From Fibrobacter sp. UBA4375 (GTDB lineage Bacteria; Fibrobacterota; Fibrobacteria; Fibrobacterales; Fibrobacteraceae): a DNA stretch of 7,234 nt. The stretch is from positions 1 to 7,234 of the forward strand of contig DGRZ01000016.1 in the NCBI GenBank assembly GCA_002391195.1, given 5' to 3'. Below, piece by piece: positions 1-5,500 of the stretch (the first letter of the stretch is position 1; each line of letters begins with the position of its first letter). A model generated the notes under the pieces. It was not told the DNA's origin. It saw only the letters and a list, made by a program, of their open reading frames with translations, and did not search any database. The position numbers and the translations under genes were made by a program.

Positions 1-79
1 TAGCCGCAACTTCGCTAACAGCAAATGCTACGCTAGCGGTGGCCTCGTTACCATCACACGCAATCATCTTTTTTGCCAT
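1..79 (-). CDS. nifJ: Pyruvate:ferredoxin (flavodoxin) oxidoreductase, N-terminal fragment
   Basis: Only the first 26 residues are in the window; the gene continues past the left edge. The translation begins MAKKMIACDGNEATASVAFA and continues VSEVAA. The DGNEA-x-ASVAF-x-xSEV signature is the start of domain I of single-chain pyruvate:ferredoxin/flavodoxin oxidoreductases, just before the conserved YPITPSS segment that would follow. The family is cytoplasmic and uses thiamine diphosphate and iron-sulfur clusters to convert pyruvate and CoA to acetyl-CoA, CO2 and reduced ferredoxin or flavodoxin, a central step in anaerobes. The ATG at 77-79 is chosen because GGAG lies six bases upstream and the conserved motif follows within a few residues. 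An alpha subunit of a related multi-subunit 2-oxoacid oxidoreductase is possible, since only the N-terminus is visible. Confidence 0.82.
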   Translation of the reverse strand, partial: MAKKMIACDGNEATASVAFAVSEVAA

Positions 80-85
80 GTGTGT

Positions 86-89
86 CTCC
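86..89 (-). promoter_or_regulatory. Ribosome binding site of the PFOR gene
   Basis: On the minus strand GGAG is followed by six bases (ACACAC) and then the ATG at 79. This is a canonical Shine-Dalgarno arrangement. It is the clearest one in the window and fixes the start of the PFOR gene. Confidence 0.75.
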
Positions 90-99
90 AATTTTTAGG

Positions 100-240
100 T
101 TTTTTCGAAAAAATCTGATTTAAGTGCACTTTCGGCCCATTTGGAGCCAAAAGCGAAAAATCCGAGATGAAAAATATAAAGATTGAGGGGGCGGGGGGAA
201 AAAAATTTGAAAATTGACATTAATATAAGGTTTTTTTAGA
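100..240 (-). promoter_or_regulatory. AT-rich leader/promoter region of the PFOR gene with dyads
   Basis: This is the non-coding stretch upstream of the PFOR start. It holds a perfect 14-base palindrome TTTTTTCGAAAAAA (100-113), an adjoining inverted repeat AAATC-T-GATTT (111-121), a perfect 10-base palindrome AAGTGCACTT (122-131) and a hairpin at 129-153. A TATATT -10-like word on the minus strand (173-178) and a TTATATTAA word (221-229) could belong to promoters, but neither has a good -35 at the right distance, so no promoter is pinned. On the plus strand a perfect TTGACA sits at 214-219 with no convincing -10 partner. A C- and G-rich tract (186-198) interrupts the AT-rich sequence. Confidence 0.4.
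129..153 (-). other. Potential RNA hairpin in the PFOR leader
   Basis: Read on the minus strand, CTTTTGGC pairs with GCCGAAAG to give an 8-bp stem with one G-U pair. The 9-base loop can close further by CC/GG pairing. On the plus strand the same position is a C-A mismatch, so the structure is better in the PFOR mRNA direction. It would lie about 50 bases upstream of the start codon if transcription begins further upstream. The function is unknown, and the fold is an inference from base pairing only. Confidence 0.4.
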
Positions 241-355
241 TGGGGAGAAATGGTCTTTCGCTACGCTCAAGCCCCAACAGACCGGCTCGGTTATGCCAAA
301 CTTCGTTTGCCAGAACTCTCGCCTTGGGACTGTTGTCCCCCTCGCTCCTGCCCAA

Positions 356-407
356 TGTCATCCCCGCGACCTGTGGTGAGCGTAGCCGAACCAAGGCGGG
401 GATCTCC
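356..407 (+). repeat. REP-like palindromic element, copy A, with internal 24-base insertion
   Basis: The arms are ATCCCCGC (360-367) and GCGGGGAT (396-403), a perfect 8-bp stem, flanked by TGTC on the left and CTCC on the right. If bases 370-393 are removed, the element reads TGTCATCCCCGCGA joined to AGGCGGGGATCTCC. That matches the reverse complement of copy B (613-640) apart from a few positions. The 24-base extra piece carries TGAGCGTAGCCGAA, the reverse complement of a word found at 257-269. Short palindromes of the type GTCATCC-CGCGAAGGCGGGAT are widely dispersed between genes in several bacterial phyla. Confidence 0.6.
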
Positions 408-443
408 CTTAGGCATCCGCTACCCCCTTTCCTAGGGCGGACA

Positions 444-470
444 GCACTTAGGGGCTTTGCCCCTTAGTGC
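444..470. repeat. Long stem-loop, dispersed-repeat type
   Basis: GCACTTAGGGGC (444-455) and GCCCCTTAGTGC (459-470) form a 12-bp stem with one T-T mismatch and a three-base TTT loop. A further GCCCCTA at 494-500 and a CCACC/GGTGG dyad (477-488) follow immediately. There is no U-tract after the stem on either strand, so it is not a standard intrinsic terminator. It looks like part of the repeat mosaic. Confidence 0.5.
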
Positions 471-612
471 GCATGGCCACCAAGGTGGGGCCCGCCCCTA
501 AAACCCCGTACGCAAGGGATTTCCGAAAAAAATACCCGCCGCCCGTGTAAATTCCGCTTTACATTTTCCGTTCTACATCTCACACCTCATGCCTCATACG
601 TTCCTACTCAAG

Positions 613-640
613 CGGATCCTCGCCTTCGCGAGGATGACAC
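613..640 (-). repeat. REP-like palindromic element, copy B (uninterrupted)
   Basis: ATCCTCGC (616-623) and GCGAGGAT (628-635) form a perfect 8-bp stem with a CTTC loop. On the minus strand the element reads GTGTCATCCTCGCGAAGG and then CGAGGATCC, so it is an inverted copy of the element at 356-407, without the internal insertion. It lies about 60 bases upstream of the ThiE-like gene. Confidence 0.6.
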
Positions 641-699
641 CTCTTGAGACCAGCCTTACTAAATCCTAGATCCTAGCCCCTAATTACTATATTCTCCCC

Positions 700-1332
700 A
701 TGCTCCACCTGTGGCTCATCACCGCTCCCGACGACTTTTCCGCCGAATTCGACGACATCGAGCAGATGTTTTCCCGGGGCCTTTCCCGCCTGATCCTCCA
801 GAAGCGGGGGAGGAACGGCGCTCCCTACGCCTCCGAAAGCGAATACGAACGCTGGCTTCTAGGGCTCCCCATGGAATGCCGGGACCGCATCTGGGTCCGG
901 GGCACGCCGGATATGGCGGAGCGGCTGGAAGTCCGGGGCTGCCTCTGCGACAGCTCCCGCCTCGCCGGCGATATTCCGCCCTCCTGGTACAGGATAAATA
1001 CCGTCGCCGCCTGCAAAAACGTAGAAGAAATCACAAAACTCCCTCCATGGGTAGCCGGAGCCCTTCTCGGGCCGGTTTTTCAGCCTGCCTTTGCGGTAGA
1101 GCCTGTCTCTTGCGTGGACCTGTCACGGCTGGAAACCGATAGGGAAGGCTTCAATCCCTCGAATATCCCGCTTATTCTTTCGGGTGGCCTGGACGAAGAA
1201 ACCTTACCGTCCGTCCGCCCCTTCGACCCGGCGGGAATCGCCGTCCTGGGCGGCATCTGGAACTACGCCGACCCGGTGAACGCCTTCATCAAGCTGAACC
1301 GCTCCCTCGGCAACGCCCAATTGCGTCCATAA
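700..1332 (+). CDS. Divergent thiamine-phosphate synthase / TenI-like TIM-barrel protein
   Basis: The 210-residue protein has the length and motif order of the ThiE/TenI family. It starts MLHLWLITAP (strand 1). GLSRLILQKRGR (27-38) sits where ThiE has its LRxK strand, TVAACKNVEE (101-110) where the family has SxH-xxE, ALLGPVFQPAF (121-131) at the GPVFxT loop, PLILSGGL (157-164) at the GG phosphate loop, and GIAVLGGIWNYADP (179-192) at the last strand. ThiE joins the thiazole and pyrimidine halves of thiamine phosphate; TenI-like members act as thiazole tautomerases or have no known role. The usual His after strand 4-5 is Lys106 here, and no other thi gene is nearby, so the activity is uncertain. 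The ATG at 700 has no Shine-Dalgarno site but is the only start before the first motif. Base composition is visibly more GC-rich than in the downstream kinase, with many CCC, CGG and GCC codons. Confidence 0.65.
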   Translation: MLHLWLITAPDDFSAEFDDIEQMFSRGLSRLILQKRGRNGAPYASESEYERWLLGLPMECRDRIWVRGTPDMAERLEVRGCLCDSSRLAGDIPPSWYRINTVAACKNVEEITKLPPWVAGALLGPVFQPAFAVEPVSCVDLSRLETDREGFNPSNIPLILSGGLDEETLPSVRPFDPAGIAVLGGIWNYADPVNAFIKLNRSLGNAQLRP

Positions 1333-1431
1333 AAGTTTTTTGTAAGTTTTTGCGTAATAACGCGTTAACATAGTCCAATTTGGAATAAGACAATTTGTGT
1401 TATTTCAACTTTTTATACATATATTTGGAAT
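1333..1431 (+). promoter_or_regulatory. Promoter/operator region of the regulator-kinase operon
   Basis: This AT-rich 99-base gap precedes the response regulator. It contains a perfect palindrome TAACGCGTTA (1358-1367) and an inverted repeat TCCAA-T-TTGGA (1374-1384), both candidate protein-binding sites. TATACAT (1414-1420) and TGTTAT (1398-1403) resemble -10 boxes, but none has a well-spaced -35, so the start site is not assigned. No hairpin plus U-tract terminator is seen for the upstream ThiE-like gene, so read-through is possible. Confidence 0.4.
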
Positions 1432-2502
1432 ATGGAAGCAACGCGCGCGAAAATTTTGGTGGTGGATGACACCAAGACCAATATCGAAGTTCTCGAAGGA
1501 ATTCTTTCAAACGATTACGATGTTTTTGTAGCCCTTGACGGTCACAAGGCCCTTATTCTCACCGAGAGGGTCAAGCCCGACCTGATTCTTTTGGATGTAA
1601 TGATGCCCGAGATGGACGGATACGAAACCCTCCGCCAGATGAAGGCCCGGAATATCCTGGGCGGCACGCCTGTTATCTTTTTAACGGCAAAGTCCGATTC
1701 CAAGAGCGAACAGACCGGCCTGAATTTGGGAGCCGTTGATTATATCGGCAAGCCATTCTCTCCGGACCTGGTGCTGCTCCGCATCAAGAACCAGCTGGAA
1801 TACAAGCGCCAGCGTGACCACCTCAACGAGCTGGTCATCGAAAAGACCCAGGACCTGAGAAACACCCTGAAGGTCATGCTCACCAGCCTCGGCGCTCTGG
1901 CCGAATACCGTGACCCGGAAACCGGCGGTCACATCAAGAGGACCCAGTTCGTGGTCCAGAAGCTAGCCGAAATCCTGATGAAAAACCCGAAATTCGCAAA
2001 GGACATTCCCAATAGAGAATATGTGGACTATTTCGCGACGGCGGCCCCCTTGCACGACATCGGCAAGGTGGGCATCCAGGACGAGATTCTCCGCAAGCCG
2101 GGCAAGCTCAACGAAGAGGAGCGCGCCATTATGCGGGAACACGCCGCGATGGGTTACAACGTGTTGGTGGATGCCGCCAAGGGTCTCGAAGACAAGACCA
2201 TGATCTTGATTGCCGCCGATATCGCCTGGTGTCACCATGAGTATTACGACGGCAACGGTTACCCCCGCAAGCTCAAAGGCGACGAAATTCCCCTTTGTGC
2301 AAGGATTATGGCCGTAGCCGATGTCTATGACGCCCTCGTTTCCAAGCGCCCCTACAAAGAACCTCTGCCTCACGAAGTTGCGGTTGCAGAAGTTCTCAAG
2401 GGCAAGGGAAAGCAGTTTGACCCCGATGTGGTGGAGGCTTTTGCTGGAATTGCCGACAGCCTGCCGGACCTGTACCAGAAATTCAAGGATGAAGGAATTT
2501 GA
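1432..2502 (+). CDS. Response regulator with HD-GYP cyclic-di-GMP phosphodiesterase output
   Basis: The 356-residue cytoplasmic protein has two domains. Residues 6-122 are a complete receiver: acidic pair Asp12-Asp13, phospho-acceptor Asp55 (LLDVMMPEMDG), switch Thr85 and Lys107-Pro108. A helical linker (about 123-150) leads to an HD-GYP domain (about 150-345). That domain has GGH (165-167), AAPLHDIGK (204-212, metal-binding HD at 208-209), HHEYYDGNGYP (268-278) and IPLCARIMAVADVYDAL (286-302). HD-GYP enzymes hydrolyse cyclic di-GMP to pGpG or GMP, and every metal-ligand motif visible here is intact. The usual GYPxGL loop reads GYPRKL, a small deviation. The ATG has only a weak GGA two bases from AATATG, but the receiver begins directly after it. 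The stop overlaps the start of the hybrid kinase, so the pair is very likely co-transcribed and the kinase system is its probable phosphodonor. Which process it controls cannot be read from the sequence; c-di-GMP commonly governs adhesion, motility and biofilm. Confidence 0.93.
   Translation: MEATRAKILVVDDTKTNIEVLEGILSNDYDVFVALDGHKALILTERVKPDLILLDVMMPEMDGYETLRQMKARNILGGTPVIFLTAKSDSKSEQTGLNLGAVDYIGKPFSPDLVLLRIKNQLEYKRQRDHLNELVIEKTQDLRNTLKVMLTSLGALAEYRDPETGGHIKRTQFVVQKLAEILMKNPKFAKDIPNREYVDYFATAAPLHDIGKVGIQDEILRKPGKLNEEERAIMREHAAMGYNVLVDAAKGLEDKTMILIAADIAWCHHEYYDGNGYPRKLKGDEIPLCARIMAVADVYDALVSKRPYKEPLPHEVAVAEVLKGKGKQFDPDVVEAFAGIADSLPDLYQKFKDEGI
2491..2501 (+). promoter_or_regulatory. Translational coupling site with TTG start for the hybrid kinase
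   Basis: GAAGGA (2491-2496) is a Shine-Dalgarno-like sequence, followed two bases later by TTG (2499-2501), whose last two bases are the first two of the regulator's TGA stop (2500-2502). No in-frame ATG occurs until residue 22, which is already inside the first membrane segment. A TTG start with re-initiation after the upstream stop is therefore the best choice. The two-base spacing is shorter than usual. Confidence 0.55.
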
Positions 2503-5500
2503 GTAATAATTCGCTAAATGATAAGCGCCGTCAACTGAACTGGCGAATTTCCCTTGTCTATATGGTTCCCGTGCTCATTGCCACGGTGGCCCTTATCCTC
2601 ATATTCTTTTTCTATATCAAGTCCACCCTGATTTCTAGCGCCTACAGCAGTACCGAAAACAGCTTCAAGAAAAACATTAGGCAGTGTGAACTCTACCTTC
2701 AAGAAAAACAGGATGATTTCATCAAGTTCCAGAAGAAGGTTCAACAGACGGGAAAAGCGTCCTTGCGCTCCGTTCTTGCAAAGCAACAGCAAGAAGACGA
2801 GGACATTTCCGACGTCTATTACGGATTCTCCAACGGCGAATACATGAGTGCCCTTGGGGATAAACTGGAAAAAACGGTTTCCGAAGTCCGAACCAAGTCC
2901 TGGTACCTGGAGGCTTCCCGTAACAAGGGCGTAGCCTTGACAGGGCCGTATATCAAGCCCGCCCTCAAGAAAAACGTTTTGTCCATTTCCGCCCCGCTTT
3001 GGGACAAGGACAAGCAGATTCGCGGAGTCGTGGCCGAAGATATCGACCTGCAAAAGATTCGTTCTCTGATTTCCAGCATTGCAAGGGAAGAGGGCGGTGT
3101 CACTATCCTTATGGGAAACGACAACGAAACGGTATATACCTATTTCCCCTACGAGACCAATGTCAAAAAAATCGAGCTGGACACAATCCAGGAACTTCGT
3201 GACCTTGCTTTAGAAGGTTTTAATACCGACTCTTTGAACTACGGAAAGGTATTCCGCTTTGAACGGGCCAATTCTCGTCACCAGAACTATGTGTTTATGG
3301 TGACCCCCATGACCAAGGCTCCCATGTATGCCATACACGTTATCCAGCAGAACAAGGTGGTGTCCAAGCTTCGTGAAGACCTGAATGCCATCATGCTCCT
3401 TGTGACATTGGCCGTTCTTTTCATGATGATTATTGCCGCCGTTGCTGGGCACCTTCTTTTCAAATGGCTTATCGAAAAAGACTTGAATGAAAGTGTCAGT
3501 TCCAGTACCTTGTTCGACACTCTGTTGGCTACACCCAATTTCAGTTTGATTCTGACCAACGATTCCTACGACATTCTCCACGCCAGTGCCAACATTATTG
3601 ATTTTTTGAACAATGGTGATGATATCAAGGGTGAAATCCTTTGGAAATTTTTTCCGGGCGAGGAATTCGAAAAGTTCGCCCGCAAGGTGGCCATGGGCGG
3701 AGAACTACACCCCAGCGAACGCAAGACCATTGTGAAGGTTACCAGCCCAAACGGGGAAGAATCCTGGTGGAATGTATTCTTTCAGTTGCTGGTGGAAGAC
3801 GACGGAAGTATCCGCTACCTGTTCATGATTACCGATGAGACCAGCGGCATCCAGAAGGATACTATCTTGGATACCATCATGCTGTCGGCGGACCGTTCCC
3901 TGCTGATTATCTTCGACAGGACTCGCCACATCAAGTATATGTCCAAGCAGCTGGCCGATGTCTTTGATCAGGAATGGCGTAAACTTATTGGATATTCCCT
4001 TGATGATTTGATTTCGTGTGGTTTGCCTGAAGATATCGTAAAATCGATCGGTAATTCGTTTACCAAGCAAGAAATCTGGAAAGATTCCTTCTCCTTGAAT
4101 TCACAGGACGGCAAGGGCGAAATCTGGTTCCGTGGCGAGGCGGTGACCTTGAAGGTCCAGGAATCTGTGGTGGGCTATATGCTTTCCATGGTGGATATTT
4201 CCGAAGTGGTGGAGGCCCGCGAGATTGCAGAACAGGCCACACAGGCCAAGAGCGAGTTCTTGGCCAACATGAGCCACGAAATCCGTACGCCCATGAATGC
4301 CATCATCGGTATGGCACACCTGATTTCAGAAACGGAGCTTTCCGAGCGGCAGCACAGTTTTGTGGACCGTATCAGCAGTGCCGCAAAGTCTCTGCTGGGT
4401 ATCATCAACAACATTCTGGACTTCTCGAAAATTGAAGCCAAGAAACAGGAATTGGAAGTCATTCAGTTCGTGCTGCAAGATACCATCAGCGAGGTGGCGG
4501 CCCTGGCCGAAGTCCGTATTACGGGGCGTCCTATCGAGCTGATCGTAGATGTTGACCCCGAAATCCCAGAAACCTTGATGGGCGACCCCCTTCGCCTTTC
4601 CCAGATTTTCACCAACCTGGTGAACAACGCGACAAAGTTTACGGAAAAAGGCGATATTACCCTTCAAGTGCAGATGGAAAAGAAGACAGATACCCATGTC
4701 CAGCTGGCCTTCAGCGTCAAGGATACGGGCATCGGCATGACTCCGGAACAGCTGAAGCGCCTGTTCAACGCCTTCACTCAGGCAGATGGTTCAACCACGC
4801 GCAAGTACGGCGGTACAGGCCTTGGCCTTGTGATTTCCAAGTCCCTGGTAGAACTGATGGGCGGGCAGCTCAAGGTGGAAAGCACCTCCGGCGTTGGCTC
4901 ACGATTCTACTTTACCATTACGCTCCCCATTGCGCCCAAGGTAGGCGCTCCCAAGTGGAAGTCGGTTCACTCCTTCCAGAACAAGAACATTCTACTTGTA
5001 GATGACTGCGCAAACCTTCGTTCCGTGCTGCGCCACACCCTTGAAAAGTTCCGTTGCGTTGTAGAAGAGGCCTGCTCTGTTGACGAGGCTATCGACCTGA
5101 TTCAGGCACATGAATCGGCAGGGGAGGCTCCCTACGATATCTTTATCGTGGATTACCAGATGCCTATTTCGGATGGCTTCAACTTTGTGAAGGGTCTGCC
5201 AGCAAATATGCTGACAATTCCAAAGATTTTGATGCACCCCTTGCATTTCGAAGAAAGCAACCGTATCCATGCCGAAGAAATCGGGTTCAACAGTTGTCTT
5301 GCCAAGCCTATCCAGATCAGTTCGTTGTTGACTGCAATGCAGGAGGCCGTCGGAGAAAAACCGGTTTACCAGAAGGCCGTCAAGAAAGAAAAGCGCAAGA
5401 TTTACTTCAAGGATGCCAAGGTCTTGCTTGTTGAAGACAATAAGATGAACCAGGAACTGGCCGTTTCCCTGTTGAGCAGTGTGGGACTTACCGCCATGAT

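Larger units (their letters stand above)
240..699. repeat. Gene-free spacer made of hairpins and dispersed repeats
   Basis: About 460 bases hold no convincing gene. Stem-loops seen: CAAAC-TTC-GTTTG (297-309), GGGAC-TGTT-GTCCC (326-339), the REP-like palindrome (360-403), a long hairpin (444-470), CCACC/GGTGG (477-488), TGTAAA-TTCCGC-TTTACA (546-563) and a second REP-like palindrome (616-635). The word TTCGCTACGCTCA (257-269) recurs with one extra G in the opposite orientation (377-390). ATCCTAG is repeated in tandem (663-676). The short ORFs here simply read through these repeats. The density of dyads suggests accumulated short repetitive elements rather than regulation of one gene. Confidence 0.6.

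Noticed and set aside
214..242. A plus-strand promoter from the perfect TTGACA at 214-219
   Set aside because: At 16-17 bases the -10 candidates (TTAGAT, TAGATG) are poor, and the next plus-strand gene is more than 450 bases away. The word may be chance in AT-rich DNA.
240..467. A 75-codon open frame (and an overlapping 61-codon one at 250-435) in the spacer before the ThiE-like gene
   Set aside because: It reads straight through hairpins, the REP-like palindrome and its insertion. The peptide is low in structure-like pattern and rich in Arg, Pro, Leu and Ser, and there is no ribosome binding site.
444..470. Intrinsic terminator
   Set aside because: The stem is strong, but no T-run follows on either strand and no gene ends just before it.
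240..699. CRISPR array or attachment site in the repeat-rich spacer
   Set aside because: The repeats are inverted, of mixed types and irregularly spaced. There are no evenly spaced identical direct repeats, no integrase and no tRNA end.
2514..3053. A 179-codon minus-strand open frame opposite the kinase sensor domain
   Set aside because: It is antisense to the Cache domain, has no ribosome binding site or family signature, and is explained by the plus-strand coding bias.
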